Positions 1-11,393 of a stretch of DNA of 64,000 nt are shown here, in pieces. Position numbers and translations under genes: made by a program. The stretch comes from Didymella arachidicola. Lineage: Eukaryota; Ascomycota; Dothideomycetes; Pleosporales; Didymellaceae. The notes under the pieces are model-generated. The model was not told the DNA's origin. It saw only the letters and a list, made by a program, of their open reading frames with translations, and did not search any database. The stretch is taken from contig CM050002.1 of the NCBI GenBank assembly GCA_016630955.3, positions 620,001 to 684,000 on the forward strand. Reading direction: 5' to 3'. Each line of letters begins with the position of its first letter. The stretch's first letter is position 1.

Positions 1-94
1 TTATCTCAGATCGCTAAATTCCGTAAACCATGTCGTGCACCCATTATTGTGCGCGAGCCACGCGGGAGGACTCGACGCGAGTTGTTCGTCGTAT

Positions 95-1014
95 CTACAA
101 GTCGGCATCGTCCTCATCGGGCAGGGGCATCTGGGCGGCGTCCTGCATCTCCTTCTGGTACTGCTCAAGAACAGCCTGGTCGACCTGAACCTCGGGAGGA
201 GCCAGAGCGGGGGCAGCGACAAATTCCTGAATGCTGGTTAGTTGCATGCTCATTGACCTTCAAGGCAATCTACGTACAAGAGTCTGGTTGCCAACGAGTT
301 TCCTGGCAAGCCAGAGGAAGGGCTTCTCGAAGTTGTAGTTCGACTTGGCAGAAATGTCGTAGTACTGGAGGTTCTTCTTGCGGTGGAAGGTGATGGACTT
401 GGCCTTGACCTTGCGCTCCTTGACGTCGACCTTGTTACCAGTCAGGACGATGGGAATGTTCTCGCAGACACGGACGAGGTCACCTGCGGATGGTTAGCAA
501 AAGTTTCGCGATTTCGAGCGCAATGCCATACGGTGCCAGTTGGGAACGTTCTTGTATGTGATACGCGAGGTAACATCGAACATGATGATACCGCACTGTC
601 CGTTGATGTAGTATCCATCACGGAGACCACCAAACTTCTCCTGACCAGCTGTGTCCCAGACGTCGAACTGGATCTGTCCGAGGTTCTATGCGTTCGTCAG
701 CAAGACTTCTTCGCGATCGAGAGTATCGACGAACGTACGGTGGTGAAGCCAAGAGGGTGAACCTCGACACCGAGGGTCGCAATGTACTTCTTCTCAAACT
801 CTCCGGTCAAATGGCGCTTGACGAAGGTGGTCTGTAGGGTGAACTGTCAGCTATGGTTCTTGTATGGCCTTGTTGTTTGCCATGCGCAGAAACGCTCTCT
901 GCCGCCCAAAAACTTCTCAATAGAGCGAGAAGGTCCTCAACGCACCTTTCCTGTTCCACCGTCACCAACAAGCACGAGCTTGAAGGTAGGGACGTTGCCG
1001 CTTGCTTCGGCCAT
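95..1014 (-). CDS. GSP1: GTP-binding nuclear protein Ran (Gsp1)
   Basis: Small GTPase that drives nucleocytoplasmic transport and spindle assembly. Five exons read as 1014-946, 831-739, 685-532, 483-278 and 226-95, giving 217 residues, against about 216 for the family. The P-loop GDGGTGK sits at the end of exon 1. Exon 2 holds TTFVKRHLTGEFEKKY and the switch I region. DTAGQEKFGGLRDGYY (switch II) is in exon 3, and NKVD and SAKSNYNFEKPF (guanine specificity) are in exon 4. The acidic C-terminus PLPDEDDADL is the Ran signature that binds Ran-binding domains. All introns begin GT and end AG. The start is the only ATG that places the P-loop at the usual distance. The identification is essentially certain; exact splice sites are inferred from the conserved protein. 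Confidence 0.97.
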
Positions 1015-1649
1015 GGTTGCGGTCGGTTGTAGTGGGGTATGTGGTGTAAACTGCGCAAAATCTAATAAAGGCGAAACGTCAGCGGCGGTCGGTGAAAGTA
1101 ACGCCAGGAATTGGCAGGGGATCAGGCGGACGCACCTCTTTAGTAGAGAGTGGGGAAGAGAGAGACGAGTTAGGTGGAGGGGCAATGAAGAGGTTGTTTT
1201 GAAGATTTGGATGTTGGCGGCGGGCGGTCAGGGATCGCTAGCTGGCCGGTGCCACTTTCCCTCGTTGGTCAGTCACTTTCCTCAGCAACGTCAGTTGGCG
1301 ACAACAGGCAAAGGCAGCCCTTTAGGCACCAATCAGGCTGGCTTTGTCTTAGAAATCAAGCTGCGCAATTGAGTACGTCTCGCGTGACAGTATGGAACAA
1401 ATAATCTTTCGTTCTGAGATGCAGCAAATTGAACGCCGGGTATCATGCTTGTTGTTCCAAACCCAATGCGCCACGCAGCAAGCTGTTGTTCACCCGTCAG
1501 CTCCAGCCCTCTGCAGCCATCACGCGAGCCATCGACCCAACCACCGCCTTGCTTTGTCAGAATATGCCACCCTAGAGACCTCCACGTCATTGTTAAATTC
1601 CTCAACAGCTTTGAGAGCACCGGGGTATCTTCTCGATCGAAACGCTACC
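1015..1649. other. Intergenic: GSP1 upstream region and NAS2 downstream region
   Basis: Both flanking genes are on the minus strand, so this stretch carries the GSP1 promoter and leader and the NAS2 3' end. I see no conserved protein frame in it and no clear promoter motif. Confidence 0.6.
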
Positions 1650-2548
1650 TTACAATGGCAGCAGGTGGCAGCCTAGCAAGCCTCGTCCGCCCCAATTCCT
1701 CCGCGGCGTAAGCTGCATCTGTACAGTCTCTGCTGGGCCTGAGTTGCCGGGTCGCAAAGCTTTGACAGTAATGGGGATCTGACGTTGTTAGCATCAGGTA
1801 CACGGCTACGCGCGTGCTTGACCACCGCCAGCCTTGTAAGGCTATGCAGCTGCCAGCGTTGCATGCTGGAGGCACTCACTCCCTCGTTCTGCGACACAGC
1901 CTCAGCTACGCGCCCGAGACGGCCGTGGTTCGTCCAATCTACCCAGCCGAACTTTGTGATGCTGTCGCCCACCTTCAGACCCGCCTCATCCGCAGGACTA
2001 CCCACGACGACGCTGTTGACCTTCGCGAAAGGTGCCTCTAAAGCTGCCGGAGGAGCGCTCTGTCCTGCTTGTGCTTGACCTGCGGGCGTCGAGTTGTTTT
2101 GTGCCTGCTCTGCGAGCCTTGCATGATGTTCGTGGAGACCCTTTTCAATGCGTGACATGAGGTCTTTGTAGTCGTTCTTCAGCCGTATGATGCGTGCTCG
2201 AGTCGTCCGTACTATTTCCGCAGGTCAGAGTTGTTCTCTTAGAAGACTTGTCTAATGTGGCGCATACTTTGAGGGACGTCGATATCATTGCGAGGAAAGC
2301 CGTCGAAGGTGGTGAGTCCAGTGTTCATGTTGACGCCATGCTGATCAAGAACGTCAGCTAGTTGATCCCCAAGACCTTGTTGAACGTACTGAGTCCAGGA
2401 CTTGGCCGAGTGCCTTTAGCTCTATTTCCACTCGATCCTTCTCCGCAATGAGCTCCTGCAGCGAGAGACGCTCTTTGGGCACTCCGTTTGTGTAGCACCC
2501 AGAAACTGGGCCCGAAGAGACGGTCGGCGCGTGAATGTCGTCCATCAT
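1650..2548 (-). CDS. NAS2: 26S proteasome assembly chaperone Nas2 (PSMD9-like), PDZ domain
   Basis: Chaperone that binds the Rpt5 tail during assembly of the proteasome regulatory particle base. Four exons read as 2548-2390, 2340-2268, 2211-1880 and 1778-1650 (230 residues; PSMD9 proteins are about 200-225). The N-terminal helical domain includes LSLQELIAEKDRVEIELKAL. The second and third exons give HGVNMNTGLTTFDGFPRNDI and RARIIRLKNDYKDLM, typical of the family. The PDZ part has FAKVNSVVVGSPADEAGLKV. The last exon, entered in phase 0 at ATC CCC ATT, ends LTPRRNWGGRGLLGCHLLPL, the conserved Nas2 C-terminus. Two ATGs lie in tandem (2548 and 2545), so the start is uncertain by one codon. A longer in-frame read-through at the third donor is an artefact of the unspliced intron. 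Confidence 0.93.
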
Positions 2549-3226
2549 GCACGCAGCGATATCACGGATCAGTGTGGTTGACGCTACCAAAAGGGCAGGC
2601 GTGGGGGCGGGGAGCTTGAATTCGCGCTCAGACTTAAAGGAGGGAGGCGAACGCGGGGTTCGCGTCGAACAGCTCCAGTGCTCGACTCGTGCGACTCTTT
2701 GCACTTCCGTCACTGCACAATCATCGACTAGAATGGACCAATGGTCCCCAGAACACACGCATCGGCTCGCAGCTGCAACAGTCCAGCTTCTGGTGAAAAT
2801 GAGAGCCTTCTGAGCACAGCGTAAGGCACCAGTGTTGAGACTTCTTACCACATGGTGACCTGCTCCTACCGTTCAGCGCTCCTTCTACACTTGCCATGCG
2901 GGGCCATGCGCATCCCATGAACCCTCTTGCAAGTTCGACCACGCTGTCGAACCCTTAGCACCTGTGTGATGCTGCTTTGACCCTTCTTTGTGTTATGGTC
3001 AATGTCAATCTCTCGCGCAACTTCTTTGCACTTGCCCACGACACGCACAGTGCTTTCTGCTTCACCGGTCGTATATCGTAATGCTGCGCTTGTTTACTCT
3101 TACACTCCTTAAGAAGTTTCGTCTCTCCTTCAGTTGTTGCAGCGCTGCAGCTCTATTCATCTCACATGCCATTCCACACACCCGTACTCCACTTACAACA
3201 GTGCCCCCAGGGCTCTCGACGTCAAT
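2549..3226. other. Divergent intergenic region between NAS2 and the RhoGEF gene
   Basis: The flanking genes diverge, so both promoters should lie here. An upstream in-frame ATG for the RhoGEF occurs at 3134. No recognisable gene is seen, and I could assign no specific promoter element. Confidence 0.5.
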
Positions 3227-6200
3227 ATGGCCTATGTGCTGTCACTGCGACCTCACAGCCCACTCAAGCGGTCCTTCAGCGATAACCCTTACCTTCAGTC
3301 TTGCTCGCCACTGAAGGAGTCCTTTCTAGGTCCACTTGGCGACGTCACTGCTCGCAATACATCTGCGTGCTCTCTCTATACACTCAGCTCGAATAGGTCC
3401 AACATCTGGAACATCGGCAACGAGAACACGCCGCCCCGTACATCCCAGTCTCTGCTCAATCTTTTACCGGAGAACGCATACGAATTCGGATCACAGCGCG
3501 GTGACAACGTACCACGAAAGCGCAGCTGCGTAATCAACCGGACAACGCCGTTGTTGCCGTGCGCTGCAGCTCCCTCGAACCCCTTCTCTGGGAAGGTGCC
3601 GGAGCTACAGCATGTAGTCGAATCCTCATCGAGTAGTGAGATTTTCTCAGAGAGCATCAGCCTTGATGACGGGAACATTGAAGAGTCCGAGTTGTTCAAC
3701 CTGTACGAAGCCATTCATGTGCCTTTGCCTGAGGGACGATTCTCCGACAATATGAGCATTGAGCACCACGATAGCCCAGTCGCTGTACAAGAGACCTTGC
3801 AAAACGAGACTCAGCCCTTCCGTCGCTGGATGAGTACCCTACGTCGGAGACACCTTCACCGCCGCAAGAAGCAGGAGCTGTCTTTCGATGGTGGTGCAGA
3901 GATACTTGCTGTTCGATCGCCTCGGTCGGCAGATGGACACTCGGTACGAAGGATCTCGGAATCGATAACGTCTTCCATGGGATTCGTCACTACTGTCAAA
4001 ACTACTTCGGTCACAGTTGCGAGCACGAGCATCGCACCGATGTCCGAGCGGACGGTACACAAGACAACACGCTTTGGCAACAGGAGCAGCAACACTGACG
4101 CTCGTCGATCGATCGACAGCAGTCGCGGTGGGCTCGGACCAGTACTGGACGAGAGCGCCTGGCTGAGATCGCTGCAGCGTCGCAAGATAGTAGAAGAATT
4201 GATCGCGTCAGAAGAAAGCTACATCTCTGATCTGAAGGTACTAATCAATGTAAGAGAGATGCTTGCAGATTCGCTCCCAATTATCTAAAGCCATCGCAGG
4301 ACTACTTCATGATTCTTACCGCCCTTCCCGCGTTGTCTGGCCAGACGAAGTCATCAATACAGCAGAACATAGCCCAGATCTTGCAACTCCATGAAGACCT
4401 CCTTGCGGAACTCCAACAAGCCGTCCCGCAGGCAGACTTCACCAAGAGCGCGCAGCAAGAGACCTATCCTGTCACAAAAGCAAAACATATTCGTTTCCAT
4501 AGCGCAGACATCATACCTGGTCGCTTGGGCGAGCATAGAGCCACTCGGCGACTCCGACATTCTCTCGAGATAGGTCGTTCACCGGACAGGCGGCCGCGGG
4601 GTCTAGTCACAGACACTACGACAGTTGGCGATATTGCGAAGATTTTCAACCGACATGTAAGTTCCCACAAACTTAAAAGTATTGCTTGTCTGACTGTTTC
4701 TAGATGAAGCGTTTCTTCACATACGAGGAGTATGGCGCGCATTGGACAACGATGTCTTCGGACCTTACTTTGATGTGTAAAGGACTACACGGATGGCAAG
4801 AGTATGAGCGAGGAGTCGAAGCTTTGCAGAAAGTCGTGGATTCTGAGAATAACCGTGAATCCGGTAGCAAGAAAGCGCTCAGCTTTCCCGATCTCTTGAT
4901 CAAAGTCAGTATGCCCTTGATGACTTCTGCTTACAACTAACGGTCATCATAGCCCATCCAGAGGGTCTGCAAGTATCCCCTGTTGTTTGACGATTTATGC
5001 CGCCAGACACCCGTATGCGACGATCCCGAGGCACATGCTGAGCTGGAGAAGGCTTTATTCCGATTACAGGAGACGATTCGTGAAGTCAACAAAGCCAAAG
5101 ACGACCCGAAAACCCGCCGACTAATCGAGATCACATGGCAGCTGCAAGACAGACTCGTACTCCAGGAACAGGTCAGTCCAATGTCTATCTGTCTTGGCAA
5201 TACTGATGCATACCAGTCCATATCGCGTGCCCTGGTCTTTCGACTTCTCGGCCATGTCTTGTTGTGTGGTGCTCTGCATGTGGCTTATCAAACTCCGGAG
5301 CGTGTAAAGGGGCAGTACATGATCTGCGTTCTCTACAAGTCATGTCTAGTACTTGCCACGACGAGTCGTCTGTTCACGTCCTACAATGTAGTCGCCTGCA
5401 TCAGCCTGGCTAATGGCAGTATTGAAGAGACCGACAATGGCCGAGGTACGTAAATGCTTAGCTCTGGCTCGCTCAGCATGGCGCTAATATGAACAGGCGT
5501 TCAGTGTCACACTGCCTCCCATACCTGGAAATTCGTTTTTGAGCATAACCATCGACTACACGAGATCATCCTGAGTGCCTGCTCATCCCAAGAAGAAGAA
5601 GCATGGAAGACGCAGCTGCGTGAGCGGACTATGTGCGAAACGCATGATTTTGTCGAAGGACCAGCCAATGTGCAAGAGATCTTCTCCTTCCTGGGCTTGG
5701 ATATCAAGTCTCTTGGCCCAGTCTTTGGCCACGCAGACAGTCTGGTGCGGCGCATGTCTGTACACCGAGCGGCGACGCTCGGAGCGAAGACCAACCTGAC
5801 GCAAGTTATCATCAAGAATACCCAAGCGCAAAAGCCTCTCAACACGCCCTCAACGTTCTCACCAGGACAAATGGCTCGGTCGCACTCGACACTATCAGCA
5901 AATCACATTCCTACTTTGGCTCCAAGGAGAGCTGAACGTATGCGTCTCGAGACGGCGCTGGAGGAGGTATGGACAAAAGATGCGCTGCCTTTTCCAGGGA
6001 TGTCCAACCGAAGCATGGAGAACCAGATCCGTGCATCAGCGAATTCGGTCATGCGAAAGCTCAGCATGGCAAGTATTGCCAGCAACTTCTCGCGCCGCTC
6101 CCCCAGCTTCTCTAGTTTGAGCAACACTCGCTCGGAGGATTCTCATGGAAGCAGAGCGCACAGGGTTGCGGCTCCTGTATCAGATCGGCGACCTGTACCT

Positions 6201-6629
6201 GCCGTTGTAGACTTTCACAACGCTCCAGCCGCATTCCTGCCGACTGACTTCGAGTTGGAAGACACACGACCGTCGAGCCGGCGACGACGCCTTGCGAATC
6301 GCGCAGGTGGAGCAGAACGTTCAACAGAGAAACCAAATCCTGCTCGTCCTAATCGAACAAGGCGGCTCTCATCACACATTATTAGTCTGCCACGAAGCGA
6401 GTCACGTGTGTGTGTTGCCACGAGGTCTACGTCTGATGGGTCCAATGCGACTGTTTTGCGTGGTCCTGAGCCCATTGCCGACATTGAGCGGCATGAGCGG
6501 CGCCAGGAGAATGCAAAGCCCAAAAGGAAGAGCGACAGGGAGAGTGGCAACTCAGAGAGAGCTCTGGGCGTAACACCATCGAAAACGTTTCTCAAAAGCA
6601 AGAGCCGGATCTTTAAATTTTGGGTATAA
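3227..6629 (+). CDS. Rho guanine nucleotide exchange factor (DH-PH)
   Basis: Predicted activator of a Rho-type GTPase in polarity or cell-wall signalling, the role of the DH family. Six exons read as 3227-4249, 4300-4656, 4704-4904, 4953-5171, 5217-5445 and 5497-6629, giving 1053 residues. Residues 1-315 are a Ser-rich, low-complexity leader. The DH domain runs from about 317 (KIVEELIASEESYISDLKVL) through the conserved LLIKPIQRVCKYPLLFDDL to about 600. A PH-like domain follows (QYMICVLYKSCLVLATTSRL, then HTWKFVFEHNHRLHEIILSA) to about 720. The tail is basic and disordered and ends KSKSRIFKFWV. The start at 3227 (MAYVLSLRP) is preferred; the in-frame ATG at 3134 would add 31 unremarkable residues. 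No RGS, CNH or BAR domain is visible, so the exact subfamily is open. Confidence 0.88.
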
Positions 6630-7482
6630 TAACGATGATGATGACGACGAAGGCCTGTCCTATTTGGATGCGACTACTTGGATTCGGCTGGACATATCAG
6701 CCATGACTTTGGACCAGAAGTGTTTTGGTGCCTGTTGGGCTAATAAAAAAGACGAAGTTGGAGTAACGCGGTATTACGATGTCATGACTGTATGTTATTC
6801 TTGCGCCTGGCAGTAACGTACGGAAGAGCATGCTATCAAAATAGCGGCACTTGGAATAAATGGGTAACGGCCCAGAAAGAACGATGGTGTCGAGTCGATC
6901 GCACGACCTCTGCAAGGCACATCCGCGTGTTTGAGTTTGAGACCGAGATGACGTCACTGCGTCGAAAGCACGAACCATGGTCGGGTGCATTGAGACATAG
7001 ATTTAGATAGTAGCAATCAATACATGGCTATGGCAATAGATTGAACATCACACAAGTTCATGCAGGCTGATCATTGGGTAGTTGTCTCCCGTGTGTGCCG
7101 GTATCGAGATGGACAATGATTGTTTGACGGGACGGATGTTCAGCGCGTGATGGTCGCGTTGCGGCTCTAATGTCGAACGTTTACGTCCTCAGCCGCTCAC
7201 CGCCCGTGAAGTCGGTCATCTCCACGATCTAGCCTGAGCCTCAATGCCTCACGCGATCCTGCAAGAGAAGGTGAGAGAACGGGGTTGCTGGCACAATGCG
7301 CACGTGCTCTGGCATGACGTAGGCGACAGGCCCGAGCTCCCTGAGCTCTAAATACCCCTCCTACAACTTCGCGTTACCCTCCCATCATAACGATTCACTC
7401 AGCTCTCAAGTCTTTTTCCCACGACTCTGGATACCATTTAAAGCCTCTACTCAAACCTCAACTACTTCTCCAAACGCTCAAA
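6630..7482. other. Intergenic region upstream of the Rtc3-like gene
   Basis: No conserved protein frame is seen. A TAAATACCCCT stretch near 7349 combines a weak TATA-like sequence with a stress-element-like CCCCT about 130 bp before the Rtc3-like start. The assignment is tentative. A pyrimidine-rich stretch (7380-7480) precedes the start codon. Confidence 0.45.
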
Positions 7483-7961
7483 ATGGCTCGCGGCGACGCT
7501 ACTCAGACCAAGGTCCACTACAAGGGCAAGGCTGAGGACTTCATTGTCTTCGTAGACAGTGCCGAGGCTGTCAAAAACTGGAAGGGCGACTCCAGCATTC
7601 CTCTCGCACAAGTTGTCAGCGGTTTCAAGATCCTCGTCACCGACAAGTGAGCTTACCCCAACCCCTTCTTAGTATAATCATACTAACACAACTATCAGCC
7701 ACGGCACCCAGGGTATCCTGAACACAGCAAGCAAGGGCACACTCGAAAATGAGTTTGGCACATCCAACGAGGATGAGGTTATCAAGCAGATTCTTCAGAA
7801 GGGCGACGTTCAGAACACACAGGTACGTCATGATAATACACAATCGATCAGCTATCATCTGCTGTCAAACGTCCATTTCCAGACACATACTGACGTCGAA
7901 GCAGAACTCCGAGCGCCAGGGTGATACCAACGACTCCAAGGGCGCCCTGCTGGCCCACTAA
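7483..7961 (+). CDS. RTC3: SBDS N-terminal-domain protein, Rtc3/Yhr087w-like
   Basis: Small stand-alone protein with the N-terminal fold of the ribosome-maturation factor SBDS. The yeast relative Rtc3 is stress-induced and linked to RNA metabolism and telomere capping phenotypes. Three exons read as 7483-7646, 7699-7822 and 7905-7961, giving 114 residues, against 111 in yeast. Visible signatures are KVHYKGKAEDFIVFVDS, then SGFKILVTDNHGTQGILNTA and FGTSNEDEVIKQILQKGD. Exon 1 ends AA and exon 2 begins C, restoring an Asn codon (TDNHGTQG). The C-terminus, NDSKGALLAH, is short and polar. It lacks the two further SBDS domains, so it is not the full-length ribosome factor. Confidence 0.9.
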
Positions 7962-9645
7962 GCGTTTCGATTTCCGGCTCGACTACTTACGATTCGAATG
8001 AACATTATTGGCGATTGTCGGAAAGGGCATTAGCTATTTGAACTTTGCTGCCATGTCTTAGAGATTGGCTGGAGCATTGCATAGGCTGCACTTCCTCTGC
8101 TGGAATGCGAGGGTAGCATGAAAATTATTGAGATATCCAATGAAAAACTTGAAGAAACCGAGACATCCTGATCATGCATTCATGTCCGGTGCCAATGCTC
8201 TCAACCCATTCAGGCCAAGAATGCGATAGTCATGTGGAGCTCCACTATCGAGGTACGCTGTCGTTTTGCAAGTTGACAAGGCTGACAGCATCAAGCGCAG
8301 TCCAATGCAGGCACAACGCATGTCAACATGCATGCAGTCAGACTTCAAAGCTGCATACTGCCTCTGAGAGCCATACCGTTGACTAATCTGCATACCAGAC
8401 TGTCGCTCTCTACTGTATTTGGTGATACTACTTTCCACACCCATGCCACGGCATTCTTCACTGGCCCTGTGGTTGAGATTGAAGCCCTACACGACACGCT
8501 AACTGAGACTGTTGGGCTACCCTGTGCCAGATTTCTTTGGGTTCTCGGTGCTGACGGGTGCCGTGATGATATCTGGTCGGCTTTCTGAGCCTCGTTCCAC
8601 GGATGACCTTGCTCCACGGACCCCGGTCAAGCAGCCGCAACGCCACACATGCATGCTGTCGGGCTGAGGTTAGATCTGCAGCCAATTCGTACCGATCTAT
8701 GAGAGCAATGGATTCCATGCTGCGGATTGAATTGATCCCTCCTGCATGACCCTCCGGTCAATCCACGCCTTCCAAGGTTCTTACCCAAAAGATATATCAC
8801 CGGTCAGACCAAACGCGGTTAGATAACGGCAGCCTGGATGTGGCACCGCGGGCGGCTGTGCACCACCAAGATGTTTCCCGAAAGCGCATTCGTCGTTGCC
8901 TGGAGGATCTTCGTGACTGTAGATGGCTCAACATATTACTCCTTGTCAGGCGAGCTACGCTACCGTCAGGGATCAACCAGCGTGCGCGGCATGCGCAGCA
9001 TAGCTCAGGGTTGCATGGAAGGCACAGCTTTTCTCCCATATTTCCATATGGTTTAGCTCGAATAAGCGAGCTTGCTACCATCTGCTCCTACCCTAGTAGT
9101 GATGCTTGCAAGATGAAGCATGCAGTAACCGTTGAATTGATTCCATTGGCGGCTATTCTTTGTGTGCGACTCTGCATGCACGGCAGGACTTGTCACAGAT
9201 CGGTCGGCCATGCAGCATGTATGTGCTTCCGCTATCTCGCACAAGCTACTGTCAATAGTCGATGCTTCTCCATGCGTGTACCGCCGGGCGGCCGCATCTA
9301 AGCTTCACAGGACCAATCGTGTCGACTGATTGTATGCAGAGACGATCACCTGCGACGGCTCGAGCAGTCATGGTGTGCCATCCGGCGATTATGACTGACC
9401 ACCTAGTTGTTGGCTGCATGAGAGCTTACTGCTGATCCGAGCAATGGTGTGTCTATGGGTGCTAGGCATACTGAAAGTGCATCGGCCGGAATCGATGAGG
9501 CCGTCTTCATAGACAGAGCTCTACATATAAAGCTGATCAATGATCTAGATACAAATCTCTTGCAAGCTTCCCTCTTTTGATTCAACAGCAAGCCTCGATC
9601 TTCTTGGCCTCTTCATCGTGGTTATCCAAGCACTCCGTCTCTACT
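7962..9645. other. 1.7-kb gap with no recognisable gene
   Basis: Only short overlapping frames without conserved motifs are present on either strand. A TATA-like box lies at its right end (9536). No repeats above 20 bp were noticed. Confidence 0.5.
9536..9541 (+). promoter_or_regulatory. TATA-like box before the AAA ATPase gene
   Basis: TATAAA lies 110 bp upstream of the ATG at 9646. The spacing is plausible for a fungal promoter. The call rests on the motif alone. Confidence 0.35.
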
Positions 9646-11393
9646 ATGCCTGCCGCTAGGTCTACCCTTGCTGCTACTCAAGAGCATGGTGCGTCCATGT
9701 TCAGCAGCTTCAAGTCTCACTGTGATGCCAAACGGGTCGATACCAAGACGGCTCTTCTTACGTTGCTTCGCAATTCTTATGAAGATTACCATGTTACTGA
9801 AGTGGATGCCAGAAAAGTTGCGCTGTTCGACTTTGCTTCCGCTGATAAGGCACTACTGATACTGGACTCTGATACTGAGGAATTCAATGCTACAAGGAAC
9901 TGGCATTCCGTTGGTGATGGCATTGAAAAGAAAATGCACCCTGGTAAATTGACGGATGAATTTCGGTTTGCAAGGTAAGATCCCTTTGCCCATGTCAGAA
10001 AAGTATACTCACGCTCAATAGGTTCCAGTACATCTGGAACGATACGGAGTTCCTTGTCTACTACACCGTATGGCAGGAGATGCTGGGCCAGCCCACACAG
10101 CTTTTCTTCCTCCTCCACCCTCGCGCCGAATCCATCATGATCGACGGTCATTGCCAAGAAACCGATGCGCTGCTGCTCGCCGCTGGCAAATGGACATCAC
10201 AACTGCACGATGAAATCTTCGTCTTCGACAACGGCTACTGGGACAAGTCCAAAGAGCTTTGGAAGTCCGTCTCAGGCGCATCTTGGAGCGATGTGGTCCT
10301 TTCGCCCGCCATGAAGCAGAACCTCATCTCCGACGTGCAAGGCTTTTTCGACAATCAAGAGCTGTACAAGCAATTTGCTGTGCCCTGGAAGCGTGGCGTA
10401 ATTCTCCACGGTGTCCCCGGCAACGGAAAAACAGTAAGCATCAAAGCACTCATGTCTTCTCTCTACAGCCGACCCGACCCCATCCCCTCGCTTTACGTGA
10501 AATCCTTCGAGACCAACTGCCAGACCGAGCAGTACGCGATCCGGCAAATCTTTCAGCAGGCGCGTAAAATGGCACCGTGTCTGCTGATCTTCGAGGATCT
10601 GGATTCGCTTGTCAACGACGATATACGCAGTTACTTCCTTAACGAGGTTGATGGCTTGGAGAGCAATGACGGCATCTTGATGATCGGGTCCACGAATCAT
10701 TTGGATAAACTGGATCCGGCGATCAGCAAGCGGCCCAGTCGTTTTGATCGGAAGTACCATTTCAAGATCCCGGGCGAGGAGGAGAGGAGGGTGTATGTGG
10801 AATATTGGCGTAAAAAGCTGCTCAAGAATGAGACGGTTGAGTTTCCAGAGGAGCTATGTGGGGTTATCGCGAAACTGAGCGAGGGGTTCAGTTTTGCGTA
10901 TCTCAAAGAATTGTTTGTCATGGCGCTGTTGAGTTTGGTGCGCGGTTTCAAGGGAGACGAATTTGAGATCGTGGACAAAGACGAGGCGGTAATTTCTCAT
11001 AAGCAGACATCAGAGGACGGGGAAGAAGACAAAAATGACGAGAACAAGGCGGGGGAAGTCTGCACATGCAAGCCTACTTGCGAGAAGTGCTCGAAGCCTC
11101 TTCCACCTACCTCAACCGATGACCAGGGGACCAAAAAGAAAGAGGCCGCGGAAGTCAAGCAAGAAATAAAGAAGAACAAGACGGTGATGCCAACTGTCGA
11201 CGTTCCAGGCGACTTGAAGGATAACTTGCTGCTGAAGGTTGTTCAGCATCAAATCAAGGTGCTGCATGCGGACATGGACAATGAGAAGGACGAAGGGCCT
11301 GCAAGTGCGAAGGTCAAGGTCGACATTGGTATGAGCAGCAAGGCCAGGCAGAGACAGGCGATCTTGCAGAGACAGGCCGCTGCGCGGCGGTAG
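9646..11393 (+). CDS. AAA-family ATPase (fungal BCS1-like type)
   Basis: Predicted ATP-driven protein remodelling enzyme; the substrate is unknown. Two exons, 9646-9974 and 10022-11393, give 566 residues, with the codon split AG|G across the junction. Residues 1-220 are a family-specific N-terminal region without a membrane segment. The Walker A motif GVPGNGKT is at about 240-247 and Walker B LLIFEDLD at about 297-304. Sensor 1 is IGSTNHLDKLDPAI and the arginine-finger region RPSRFDRKYHF. The helical lid follows (FSFAYLKELFVMAL). The C-terminal 120 residues are Lys/Glu-rich and contain a Cys cluster, CTCKPTCEKC. There is no mitochondrial presequence or transmembrane helix as in true Bcs1, so a cytosolic or nuclear role is more likely. 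The family is clear, the function is not. Confidence 0.88.

Noticed and set aside
782..1372. A 196-codon plus-strand frame across the start of GSP1
   Set aside because: It is antisense to the conserved P-loop exon and shows no protein-like pattern.
7962..9645. Several frames of 70-150 codons on both strands
   Set aside because: They overlap one another, share no protein-like motif and have no spliceable partners. The longest (8840-9301) reads as low-conservation Arg/Cys text typical of random GC-rich frames.
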